A stretch of DNA of 64,000 bases from CBDAPI01 sp965248635. GTDB lineage: Bacteria > Acidobacteriota > UBA6911 > RPQK01 > CBDAPI01. Where the stretch lies: the NCBI GenBank assembly GCA_965248635.1, contig OZ252114.1:1612001-1676000 (forward strand), given 5' to 3'. Below, one piece after another: positions 43,259 to 51,761 of this stretch. Under the pieces are notes generated by a model. It saw only the letters and a program-made list of their open reading frames with translations. It made no database searches and was not told where the DNA came from. The translations under genes and the position numbers were made by a program. Within the stretch, counting starts at the first letter, position 1; each line of letters starts with the position of its first letter.

Positions 43259-44362
43259 TCAGAAGAGAACGACAGTTCGAGCAACCTCGCCCCGCTCGAG
43301 AGCTGCGTAAGCTTCGTTGATCTGCTCGAAAGGATAGGTGCGTGTGAGCAATTCGTCCAGTTTGAGTTTGCCAGCCCGGTACAAATCCATCAGCTTGGGA
43401 ATGTCGATCCGGGGCCTGCTCGAGCCATAGAGGGATCCCTTCAGGACCCGCTCCTCGAAGACAATTCCCATGATCGGTATCGACACCTCAGTTTCGAAGG
43501 GCGTGACACCGACGACAATAGCCACGCCGCACTTGGCCAGGCAGTCAAAGGCCTGTCGGACTGTCTTGGGAAGCCCAACTACCTCGAACGCATAGTCCAC
43601 TCCTTTCTGTCCGGTTAGGGACCGGACTTGCTCCACCGGATCACCCGATGACGCGTTGACCGTATGGGTGGCTCCAAACTGTCGGGCCAAGTCGAGTTTG
43701 TTGTCCAGAAGGTCCACAGCGATGATCTTTTCGGCTCCGGCCATAGCGGCTCCCTGGACCACGTTCAAGCCCACTCCTCCGCTGCCAAAGACCGCCACGC
43801 AACTACCCGGCTTCACTTGGGCGGCATTCACCACCGCCCCCATTCCCGTAATGACCGCACAGCCCAGCAACGCCGCTTGCTGCAGGGGAAAATCTTCTGG
43901 AACCTTCACCAGCGCTTTCTCCAGGATCACAGTGTATTCGGAGAAAGCCGACACGCCGATGTAGTGCTTGATCTCGGACCCGTCGAGGGAAAACCGGCTG
44001 GTACCGTCCAAGAGTCGTCCTGTCGACCGGATCTCCATTCCCACCGGGCAGAGTGCCGGGCGAGCCGAAGTACAGTATTCGCACTCGCCACAGCTTACTC
44101 GCCAGAGGGGGATGACATTATCTCCAGGACGGACGGAGGTCACCCCAGGACCCACTTCGACCACAGTCCCGACCCCTTCATGCCCTAAGATCGACGGTAG
44201 CGGCGCCTGCAAGTGCCCCGTCATCACATGGAGGTCACTGTGGCAAACCCCGCCAACCAACATGCGCACCAGCACTTCACCCGCCTGAGGTTTTGCCACT
44301 TCGACCTCTCGAATATCGAGCCTTTGGCCGACTTCAAAAAGTATTGCCGCCTTCGTTTTCAC
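43259..44362 (-). CDS. Zinc-dependent alcohol dehydrogenase (MDR)
   Basis: A 367-residue medium-chain dehydrogenase. Catalytic zinc ligands are Cys in GGVCHSDLHV and His in ILGHEGVG; the structural zinc site is the four-cysteine lobe CGECEYCTSARPALC. The NAD-binding motif is VFGSGGVGLNVVQG at about 200. It resembles class III-like/aryl and long-chain alcohol dehydrogenases. GTG at 44362 is chosen because AAGGAGG stands nine bases upstream, the best ribosome binding site in this stretch. Its position 61 bases before the P450 suggests it may process the P450 product. Confidence 0.88.
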   Translation of the reverse strand: MKTKAAILFEVGQRLDIREVEVAKPQAGEVLVRMLVGGVCHSDLHVMTGHLQAPLPSILGHEGVGTVVEVGPGVTSVRPGDNVIPLWRVSCGECEYCTSARPALCPVGMEIRSTGRLLDGTSRFSLDGSEIKHYIGVSAFSEYTVILEKALVKVPEDFPLQQAALLGCAVITGMGAVVNAAQVKPGSCVAVFGSGGVGLNVVQGAAMAGAEKIIAVDLLDNKLDLARQFGATHTVNASSGDPVEQVRSLTGQKGVDYAFEVVGLPKTVRQAFDCLAKCGVAIVVGVTPFETEVSIPIMGIVFEERVLKGSLYGSSRPRIDIPKLMDLYRAGKLKLDELLTRTYPFEQINEAYAALERGEVARTVVLF

Positions 44363-44439
44363 GTTGAGAGACCTCCTTCTCGCCGCGCAATCATTTTCCA
44401 CCGCCAAAGCCGGGGGCCAACCAGGGTACCCTCACATCA

Positions 44440-44554
44440 ACTTCGGAAGGATCTTCTCCTTGCTCCCGGTGGTGAATGGCCAAAATCTATCAGCAGCCCA
44501 ACCTCGCGTCAAAGATTCCCTCGTCACCGTGAACTTCCCGGACAGTACACTAGG
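44440..44554 (+). repeat. Dispersed repeat, copy 1
   Basis: The longest copy of the repeat family. Its right end (44534-44554) matches copy 3 exactly over 21 bases, and its left and middle parts match copy 2 over about 90 bases. It sits in the gap between the divergent alcohol dehydrogenase and permease genes. It is not itself a convincing gene: the open frame here (44364-44606) has no ribosome binding site. Confidence 0.7.
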
Positions 44555-44935
44555 CCGAGTGAAGCCTGGATCCCGGAGCCTGTACAGGAGTGCCGGGGGC
44601 CACTAAACTCTTGACTTCGTGCCCGAGAACCCAGCCCCTCCGGAGCATCGTCTGCGCCGGTCGCTCCGGCTTAGTGACAGCGTTGCCATCCTGGTTGGCA
44701 TCACTATAGGTGCGGGGATCTATTCTACACCCCAGATCATTGCTGCTTACGGTCCCTCTTTTCCGCTGGTTCTTTTACTCTGGTCGGTGGGCGGTCTGTT
44801 CGCCCTTGCGGGAGGCCTGATCTACGCAGAACTGGGCACGCGGCTGCCCCGCACCGGGGGGAGTAAGAGGTGGACCCGGAAAACTGGACCATTTGCTAAG
44901 GTGGCTCCGACCTGAATCAGAAAGGATGAGGAGTC

Positions 44936-45217
44936 ATGGAAAAACGAAGGAATTTTTCAGCTCAGTTTAAAGCGAAGGTGGCACTGGAAGCGCTGCGAGG
45001 CGAGCACACCCTGAGCGAGCTGGCGGCTCGCTACGAGATCCACCCGAATATGATCACGAATTGGAAAAAGCGGGCCCGAGAGGGCCTGGTCGATGTGTTC
45101 GCGGGCAAAGTTGAGAAGCGTCAGAGAGGAAGCGAGGCGAAGACCAAAGAGCAGTACGCCAAGATCGGCGAACTGACGGTGGAAAAGGATTTTTTGTCCA
45201 AAGTGCTCGATCGCTGA
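44936..45217 (+). CDS. IS3-family transposase OrfA (HTH)
   Basis: A 93-residue helix-turn-helix protein: RRNFSAQFKAKVALEALRG, then LSELAARYEIHPNMITNWKK, the usual IS3 OrfA start. A coiled leucine pattern follows. The slippery heptamer T TTT TTG at 45190-45196 would shift ribosomes by -1 into the orfB frame (VQSARSLSVKARKAA and on), giving the OrfAB transposase. Without the shift, translation stops at 45217. Confidence 0.9.
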   Translation: MEKRRNFSAQFKAKVALEALRGEHTLSELAARYEIHPNMITNWKKRAREGLVDVFAGKVEKRQRGSEAKTKEQYAKIGELTVEKDFLSKVLDR

Positions 45218-45267
45218 GTGTCAAGGCCAGAAAGGCCGCGATCGAGCCGGAGCACCCGAGACTGAGC

Positions 45268-46137
45268 ATGCGCAGACAATGCAGGCTGATGAGTCTGAAC
45301 CGCTCGACTTTGTACTATGAGCCCAAAGGTGAGAGCGAAGAAAACCTGCAACTGATGAGACGACTGGACGAGCAGTTCTTAGAGACTCCCTACTACGGAT
45401 CCCGGCAGATGGTCTATCACTTGAAACGGCAAGGCTACCAGGTGGGCCGCAAACGGGTTCGTCGCCTGATGGACAAAATGGGCCTGGCGGTCATCTATCC
45501 AAAGCCGCGGACCTCACAGCCGCACCCGGAGAATCGAGTGTATCCGTATCTTCTTCGAGGCTTGGCGGTCAGCCGGCCCGATCAGGTGTGGTGTGCGGAT
45601 GTCACCTACATCCCGATGCGTCGAGGTTTTTTGTACCTGGTGGCGATCATGGACTGGTACAGCCGCCGGGTTCTGTCCTGGAGGCTGTCGAACACGCTGG
45701 AGCCGTTCTCTTGTTGCGAGGCACTCGAGGAGGCGCTCAACAGGTACGATCCCCCGGAGATCTTCAATACCGACCAGGGGAGTCAGTTCACCAGTGCGGA
45801 GTTCACGGGACTACTCAAAGAGGCCGGGGTGCGTATCTCGATGGACGGCCGGGGCCGCTGGATGGACAACATCTTCATCGAGCGGCTGTGGCGTTCACTC
45901 AAGTACGAATGCGTTTATCTGAACGCTTTCGAAACCGGGTCGGAGGCCCGCCGAGGGATCGGCCACTGGATCAATCTATACAACAGCCAGAGACCTCACT
46001 CGGCACACAACGGAGCGACGCCCGAAGAGGTGTACACTGGCTTGGACAAAAATTCTGAGAGGGGCCTCGCCCTCGGGCTCATCCCCTCTCAGAATTTCCC
46101 TGACTGGCGGCAACAAGAACTACGGAGTCCACCTTAG
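45268..46137 (+). CDS. IS3-family transposase OrfB (DDE integrase core)
   Basis: A 289-residue frame from ATG 45268, open upstream to the OrfA overlap at 45196, so the natural product is OrfAB. The DDE triad is seen as D in VWCADVTYIP, D in FNTDQGSQFTS and E in NIFIERLWRSLKYE, with the K/R at the usual distance. HTH_21 sequence YYGSRQMVYHLKRQGYQVG precedes the core. The reading frame shows no lesion, so the element may still be active. Confidence 0.92.
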   Translation: MRRQCRLMSLNRSTLYYEPKGESEENLQLMRRLDEQFLETPYYGSRQMVYHLKRQGYQVGRKRVRRLMDKMGLAVIYPKPRTSQPHPENRVYPYLLRGLAVSRPDQVWCADVTYIPMRRGFLYLVAIMDWYSRRVLSWRLSNTLEPFSCCEALEEALNRYDPPEIFNTDQGSQFTSAEFTGLLKEAGVRISMDGRGRWMDNIFIERLWRSLKYECVYLNAFETGSEARRGIGHWINLYNSQRPHSAHNGATPEEVYTGLDKNSERGLALGLIPSQNFPDWRQQELRSPP

Positions 46138-47204
46138 AAATGCCGCCGAGTGGTCCAGCCAATGGGGTCCACCTCTGTATGTGTATATTCACAGGGCCTT
46201 CGGTCCGCTGGCCGGATTCATGTTTGGCTGGTCGCAACTGCTGATCATCAGAACCAGCGCGGCAGCCGGGCTCTCCATTGTGGTCGCCAACTACCTCCAG
46301 TACTTCCTTCCGCTCAGCCAGTGGCAACACACGGCCGTGGCGCTGGGCGTTGTCTTTGGGCTGGGATTCCTCAACTACAGGGGCATGCGCCCGGCCAGTG
46401 TTTTCCAGAAGACTTCAACCATGCTGAAAGTGGCGGGCATCCTGCTGCTGGTCTCGCTGGCCCTGATCCTGGGAGGCGGTGGCTCCGCGGGCTCGGAAAG
46501 TGAAGTCACGGGTCTCGGGCTCAGCCACTTTCCTACGGTGCTGATGCTGATTGTCTTTTCCTATCTGGGCTGGGATCGGGTGGGCTATGTGGCGGAAGAA
46601 ATGATCGAGCCGAGGCGGACTCTTCCAGCCGCCCTGGTGATCGGGCTGGGAACGGTCATGCTCTTATACCTCGCTGCCATCTGGTTCTACTACGACAGCC
46701 TGGGGAGCGGGGGAGTTGCTGCCAGCCAGATCGTCGCCTCCGACGCTGCCGAGGTTCTCCTGGGTCCCGTGGGAGCCAGCCTGGTCTCTTTGCTGGTCAT
46801 CATATCGGCACTGGGCAGTATCAACGGAACCATGATGACCTCGACCCGGGTGTACTATGCGATGGCCAGGGAAGGTCTGTTCTTTGGCTGGCTGGGCCAA
46901 CTACACCCGCGCTTTCGAACTCCCAGCCGATCCATTGCCACATATTGTGGGTGGACCGCCGTGATTCTGCTCGTGCGGCAGCAGTTCAGCACGATCGTCA
47001 CAGGAGTGGTGTTCGCGATTCTGATCTTTTATGGTCTCACCACGCTGGCTCTCTTTCGATTCCGGGCTCGCTCCACAGGTGAACAGGACTGCTATCGGGT
47101 TCCGTTCTATCCTTACCTGCCTGCCTTGTACCTGATCGGCACCACCGCGTTGCTTTTTCTCCGTCTGATCTTCGAGTTCAGGGAATCGCTCCACGATCTG
47201 GCCT

Positions 47205-48140
47205 TCATTCTTTCCGGTTTGCCTCTGGGGTTGTGGTGGGTATGGCGGCGCCGGTCCGCCGCCCCTCTAGCTTCCTGATCCACTGGTGCAACTTGCCGAA
47301 CAGGGCGCCGGCATTGAGACCAGCAGTGATGCGGACTTTGCAACTCACAATCAGCAGTCTATCCCCGATTCTTGGGTCGACTACGGTCAGGACCCGCTTA
47401 TCGCTGTCCACCGGTATCTTCATCTGATAGAGAAACAGAAGCGCGTCGGCGTCCTCTTTCTGGTTGACCAGTTCCCACCGTCCCCACTTCAACAGCTTCT
47501 TCTTCATCTGGTCGTAGATTTTCCGCCCAGGTAGGTCGTTGATTAAGAATGCCCTCTTAACCCCCAGCAGCCTCTCGTCCGCCGATAGGGTATTCTCCGA
47601 TGCTTCCGACGCCCCCTGGATAGGACTATCCGAAGCCTCCACCATTGCACGGATGACGGCATCAGGTTCCCAGCACCACAGCATCCTTCGGAGCAGAACC
47701 ATTTCTCCCAGGTGGTAGGCGTTGTGGTCGGCAATGAGGAGAGCTTCGCGCAGGAGGGTCTGGCCCGTTCCGTGGGAAAAGGGAGCGATGAGATCCTGGC
47801 CGGGATCGCTGACCAGGCCGACCATTTCGAGCAGGTCCGTCTTGAAACGGGCGTAGCTCTCTCTCCAGGCAGATTCATCCGGAGGCGTTGAAGTCTCTGG
47901 CCAGTGTCCTTCCGGAATGCTGGGAGATACATGCCCCGGGTCCCGGCTGAATTCCAGGATGTCCCATTGCGCAATGCGCAGGTGCTCGAGGACTTGCCAC
48001 GGGGTGTGCTCTGCCCCCTCCGGCCGGGCTCCCTGCAGGTCGAAAGGAACTCCAGTCAGAGTTTCCTCAGATTGGACGTGGGCCTGCCGCCCGATGAGCA
48101 GTTTTCTGAGGTGTTCGCGCAGAGACTGATCGATTGTCAT
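47205..48140 (-). CDS. DinB-like protein with C-terminal extension
   Basis: A 311-residue protein. The first 175 residues are a DinB/YfiT-like four-helix bundle: HTPWQVLEHLRIAQWDIL with the first metal histidine, and LIADHNAYHLGEMVLLRR with the second cluster (HxxxH). Such proteins bind a divalent metal and act as thiol-dependent transferases or hydrolases. The remaining part (from GVKRAFLINDLPGRKIYD, about residue 190) is a separate domain of unknown type with a strand-rich end. ATG at 48140 has GGAGG five bases upstream. It overlaps the end of the permease pseudogene on the other strand. Confidence 0.75.
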   Translation of the reverse strand: MTIDQSLREHLRKLLIGRQAHVQSEETLTGVPFDLQGARPEGAEHTPWQVLEHLRIAQWDILEFSRDPGHVSPSIPEGHWPETSTPPDESAWRESYARFKTDLLEMVGLVSDPGQDLIAPFSHGTGQTLLREALLIADHNAYHLGEMVLLRRMLWCWEPDAVIRAMVEASDSPIQGASEASENTLSADERLLGVKRAFLINDLPGRKIYDQMKKKLLKWGRWELVNQKEDADALLFLYQMKIPVDSDKRVLTVVDPRIGDRLLIVSCKVRITAGLNAGALFGKLHQWIRKLEGRRTGAAIPTTTPEANRKE

Positions 48141-48402
48141 CATGACCTCCATCGGGAGATGATCGCTTCCACGGTTCCGTAGGGCACGGTTATCAACTGT
48201 GCCGAAACTTCACTCCACCCGCAAACTGTACTATTCTCAACGTTCTAATTGGTTAAGATGGGTATGAAGGCTTTGACTCACTGAGTTTTCGTAGCTTCAA
48301 AAAGCATAATCATAGAGGCCATTAAACAAATGGCTTGTTACAAGAATCTAGCAGACAAGTATATAAGGAATTAATTGCCGATCCCCTAAGGAGAAATGAC
48401 TG

Positions 48403-48666
48403 ATGCCCATAAACAGAAGAAGACTACTGGAACTTGCAGCAGAAAGACTCGAAGCAGAGAAACAGCGCATGGATGAGGAGCTCGCGGAGATCAAAGCCGA
48501 ATTAGAACTCGAGAAATCCACACCCAAGACCAAAACAAAGACATCCAGACGTAAGCGCAGAAGTCTCAAACTATCAGCCAAAGAGCGCAAAGTTAGATCA
48601 GACAGGATGAAGAAATACTGGGCTGAGAGGAAGAAGAAAGAGAAGCAAAAGGCGAAGGTGAAATAG
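48403..48666 (+). CDS. Small Lys/Arg-rich coiled-coil protein
   Basis: An 87-residue basic protein. Residues 7-38 are a charged coiled-coil (LLELAAERLEAEKQRM, EELAEIKAELELEK); residues 40-55 are Lys/Thr/Arg-rich; the end SAKERKVRSDRMKKYWAERKKK resembles the NUMOD3-like motif of small DNA-binding proteins. It may bind nucleic acid. AAGGAG lies nine bases before the ATG. The surrounding 500 bases are visibly richer in A and T than the neighbours, which suggests either a recent arrival or a special promoter region. No known family can be named. Confidence 0.6.
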   Translation: MPINRRRLLELAAERLEAEKQRMDEELAEIKAELELEKSTPKTKTKTSRRKRRSLKLSAKERKVRSDRMKKYWAERKKKEKQKAKVK

Positions 48667-48701
48667 CCTTGGATGAATAGGCCATATCAAAGACAGTCAC
48701 C

Positions 48702-50138
48702 TTACCCGGAAAGGGTCGTTTTCTCGGGCCTCATCATACCGAGTGCGACATAGACACTGAGCCCGACGACAAGTCCCGGGTAGACTTCGTGCAGCTCTGT
48801 CCAACCCGCCTGTCTCGCAATGAACCAGGCCACAACCGCCACGGCTCCGCAGACGACACTGGCTAAGGCAGCAGTGGCCGAAGTTCGTCGCCAGAAAAGG
48901 CTGAGCACCAGCGCCGGAAGGAAGCAGGCTCCGTACAGAGAGCCGGAGAGCGCCGTCACGGTCATGATGTCTCGGGTGATCGGGCTGACCGCTACCAGCA
49001 TACTGGCCAGCGAAACGACGATCACCCAAATACGAGTTCGCCTCACAGCGTTGCGGTCGGTCGTCCCGGGAGCAATCAGATCGTGATCAATGGTCGATGC
49101 AGCCACCAACAAAACGGAATCGATGGAAGACATTGCCGCGGAGAGCAGCACCAGCAGGAAAAGCGAGCCGATGATCGGTCCGAAGAGGTTCGAAGAACTG
49201 AGCAGATAGGGCACGACCTGGTCGGAGGAGGTGATGGCTTGCTTGGGTAAGAGAGCGTGGGCCAGCGCGCCGATGGGTAGCAGGCAAACGTAGGTCACGA
49301 CGATCACCAGCGGGGCGACGAGCGAGGCCCGCCGCAAGGACGCTCGGTCCTTCAGCCCATAGAAACGGGAAAGCTGGCGAGGGTCGACCAGGAACTTTAT
49401 GCCGACCGCCAAAGACAAGGCCATAATGGTTCCAAGCGGCATGTGCCCCTGCCAGGAGACGAGCCCACTGTCCTGGCGGTGGAGCTCATCGAGAATGGCG
49501 ACCAGCCCACCGCCTTGCCAGATTACCGCGGCAGCCATTCCGCCGGCGCCCACGACCATCAAAGAGCCCTGCAACGCATCGGTGAGCACTACGGATTCGA
49601 AACCGCCCGCCACGGTGTAAGCCGTCACCACCACGAAGATTGCGATCATGGCCCAGAGATGGGGCAGGGACAGCAGCTCCTGCAAAGCCAGAGCCGAGCC
49701 CCGATAGATGGCTACCAGATAGATCACAGACGAGAAAAGGACGATCGCGGCGGAGGTCCTCCGCAAAGCCAGCGACCCGTATCGGGTTCCCAGAAAGTCC
49801 GCTACTGTGAGCGAGCCGTACTCTCTCGTCAGCGGTACGAAACGCGGGGCGACCAGAAACCACGAGGCGCAGCAGCATGCGACGTAGACCACTCCCCCGA
49901 GGCACCATATGAGTCCCACGTCCCAACTCTTTCCAGCCGCGCCGATGAACGTGTTGGTGCTCATGAAGGTGGCATAGAACGACAGCGCGATCGCCCATCC
50001 GCCCATCCGTCTGCCCGCCACCAGATAATCGTCCAGCTTGTGAACGTGGCGCTGCCCCAGCCAGGCGTGGCGCACCAGGATCAGCAGGTAGCCGCCGATG
50101 AAGGTGAGCTGCAACCAATGGTCCTGGACCCAGTTCAT
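48702..50138 (-). CDS. Sodium:solute symporter (SSS family)
   Basis: A 478-residue membrane protein with about 13 transmembrane helices. SSS features include LDDYLVAGRRMGGWAIALSFYATFMS near the N-terminus, with the Na-site region of TM1, and the later DPRQLSRFYGLKDR and SSIDSVLLVAASTIDHD segments. SSS carriers use sodium to import sugars, polyols, amino acids or organic acids. Its place at the head of the dehydrogenase/kinase locus suggests a sugar or polyol substrate. It is divergent from the MDR dehydrogenase gene, with a gap of about 230 bases. Confidence 0.88.
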   Translation of the reverse strand: MNWVQDHWLQLTFIGGYLLILVRHAWLGQRHVHKLDDYLVAGRRMGGWAIALSFYATFMSTNTFIGAAGKSWDVGLIWCLGGVVYVACCCASWFLVAPRFVPLTREYGSLTVADFLGTRYGSLALRRTSAAIVLFSSVIYLVAIYRGSALALQELLSLPHLWAMIAIFVVVTAYTVAGGFESVVLTDALQGSLMVVGAGGMAAAVIWQGGGLVAILDELHRQDSGLVSWQGHMPLGTIMALSLAVGIKFLVDPRQLSRFYGLKDRASLRRASLVAPLVIVVTYVCLLPIGALAHALLPKQAITSSDQVVPYLLSSSNLFGPIIGSLFLLVLLSAAMSSIDSVLLVAASTIDHDLIAPGTTDRNAVRRTRIWVIVVSLASMLVAVSPITRDIMTVTALSGSLYGACFLPALVLSLFWRRTSATAALASVVCGAVAVVAWFIARQAGWTELHEVYPGLVVGLSVYVALGMMRPEKTTLSG

Positions 50139-50371
50139 TCTAGTGTCTTGTCCTCAGAAATATATGAAATAGATGGTGCTCCTCGCCCCCATAGCAGCTG
50201 CTCGAATGCGCAGTCCCCAAGAAGGACGAGTAGATTGTCCCCTCATTCCTTGCCCCCCGTCTATGCCCCGGGCCCTTCCCGTTTCATTGGAATTTCGATA
50301 TCCTTCCCCTTGTGGTGGGCGAGTCACAACAGCAAGATCCCCGGCAGGCGGAGTCAACGCTGCCCGAAACA

Positions 50372-51628
50372 ATGCAGGCTGTTGTTCTATCCGGTATCGG
50401 ACCAGGCAACCTGTCCTGCCAGGAGATTCCTGTCCCTCAGGTCGGTCCCAACCAGCTGCTGGCCCGAGTGGATGCGGCCGGTGTGTGCTCGTCAAACCTG
50501 AAGGTCCTTTCACAGGGAAGCAAACACACGTTTTTGAACGGCTGGAACTTGGAGCAATTTCCGATCATTCTCGGGGACGAGGGAGCCGTCACGCTGGTTA
50601 AGGTCGGAGAAAACTTAGGGGGCGAATACGAAGCCGGACAGCGCTTCGGGATCCAACCTGCCGTTGATGTGGCGCCGATCAACCACCGTGAGCGATACAC
50701 GGACGGCGCAGCAGGGATGAAGAAGTGCGCCGTGGGTTACACGCTCAACGGCTGTCTGGCTCAGTACATCCTGATACAGGAGGAAATCCTGCAGGGTAAT
50801 TGCCTGTTGACCCTTCCACACGACCAGCTCCCCTATTTTTCAGTTTCGATGGCTGAACCCATCTCCTGTGTCTATTCGGCGCAGCAGCGGCACGTCCATA
50901 TTCATAAGGAGAGTCCGTTTGAGGAGCGGGTCTCCAGGCTGGGACTGCTGCGGGGGGGGACGACCGTGATCATCGGCGCCGGCGTCATGGGCAGAATGCA
51001 TCTGGAAATGGCTATGCGCTTTCGGCCGCGCCATTTGATCATCAGTGACCTGGTGCAGGATCGGCTCGACAAAGCATTGAAAGCGGTGGAACAGAAAGGG
51101 ACAGAGCTGGGAATTGCTCTGGCCGCCGTTCAGGCTGATGAGCTCGAGGCGTTCGTCCACAGCCTTACGGACGGAGCCGGTGCTGACGACATTGTTCTCG
51201 CCGTTGGTATACAGTCGGTTCAACAACAGGCGCTCGGGCTTCTTGGCAAAGGGGGTGTGGCCAATCTGTTCGGTGGTTTACCTCGCGGGCAACATCTCCT
51301 GCAATTGGATGCCATTGCGGTCCATTACGATGAGATTAGAGTCGTGGGTTCCAGCGGAGGCGAGCCATCGGACTTGAAGGCTACGCTGGACGCGATCGCC
51401 TGCCAGGACATCGATCCCGGTAGATACGTCTGCGCTGTCGGTGCGCTCCGCCATGCTCCAAATGTTTTGCAGATGATGGGAGAGAACAAGGTCGACGGCA
51501 AGGTGATCCTCTATCCTCACACCCACACCTCTCAATTGAATTGGGTCGATTCCTGGGATAAGGCCAAAGAAGAGCACTTCTTGAGGGAACATCAAAAGGC
51601 TGAGCACTCGGGTTCAGGGGTACATTGA
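50372..51628 (+). CDS. MDR family dehydrogenase, sorbitol-dehydrogenase-like
   Basis: A 418-residue zinc-type dehydrogenase-like protein. The N-terminus MQAVVLSGIGPGNLSC starts the GroES fold; the zinc-site Cys is in AAGVCSSNLKVLS. The usual GHE motif reads LGDEGAVT, so one catalytic ligand (His) is replaced by Asp and the zinc chemistry may differ. The Rossmann motif is IIGAGVMGRMHLEMAM. ATG 50372 is preferred; GTG codons at 50312/50315 would add 20 residues of uncertain sense. Likely oxidises a polyol or sugar taken up by the neighbouring symporter. Confidence 0.8.
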   Translation: MQAVVLSGIGPGNLSCQEIPVPQVGPNQLLARVDAAGVCSSNLKVLSQGSKHTFLNGWNLEQFPIILGDEGAVTLVKVGENLGGEYEAGQRFGIQPAVDVAPINHRERYTDGAAGMKKCAVGYTLNGCLAQYILIQEEILQGNCLLTLPHDQLPYFSVSMAEPISCVYSAQQRHVHIHKESPFEERVSRLGLLRGGTTVIIGAGVMGRMHLEMAMRFRPRHLIISDLVQDRLDKALKAVEQKGTELGIALAAVQADELEAFVHSLTDGAGADDIVLAVGIQSVQQQALGLLGKGGVANLFGGLPRGQHLLQLDAIAVHYDEIRVVGSSGGEPSDLKATLDAIACQDIDPGRYVCAVGALRHAPNVLQMMGENKVDGKVILYPHTHTSQLNWVDSWDKAKEEHFLREHQKAEHSGSGVH

Positions 51629-51761
51629 CGACTTGGTCAGGCCGCCCGGACTTGCCATTGAGATCACCTTTGTCGGCTTTTACTTAAGAATTCTGCCAAT
51701 AATGACAGGTTCTCAAGACGTGGATTGGCTCTTTACTCTTTGAAACAGCCACCAGGATAGA

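Larger units (their letters stand above)
44866..46176 (+). mobile_element. IS3-family insertion sequence, complete
   Basis: A 1311-bp element. Its ends are imperfect inverted repeats: AGAGGTGGACCC at 44866 and the complement GGGTCCACCTCT ending at 46176, with TGGACCA following at about the same distance inside both ends. It is flanked by a 3-bp direct duplication GTA (44863-44865 and 46177-46179), proving transposition into the permease gene. It carries orfA and orfB with a -1 frameshift site at 45190-45196 (T TTT TTG). Confidence 0.9.
44619..47278 (+). pseudogene. APC-family amino acid permease, interrupted by IS3
   Basis: The 5' part (GTG 44619) encodes the first two helices of an APC permease (ITIGAGIYSTPQII, LLWSVGGLFALAGGLIYAE), ending ELGTRLPRTGG. 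The 3' part resumes after the IS at about 46177 (YVYIHRAFGPL) and continues through ten more helices to SAAPLAS at 47278. The consensus RTGGEYVY spans the joint. Removing the IS and one target copy (1314 bp) still leaves the halves one base out of frame: a run of six Gs at 44856-44861 should be seven. So besides the insertion there is a likely one-base lesion or read error. The 3' end overlaps the convergent DinB-like gene by 74 bases. Confidence 0.85.

Noticed and set aside
44364..44606. 80-codon frame in the permease upstream region
   Set aside because: Coincides with the dispersed repeat and has no ribosome binding site; the similarity to the extended CapK frame is due to the repeat.
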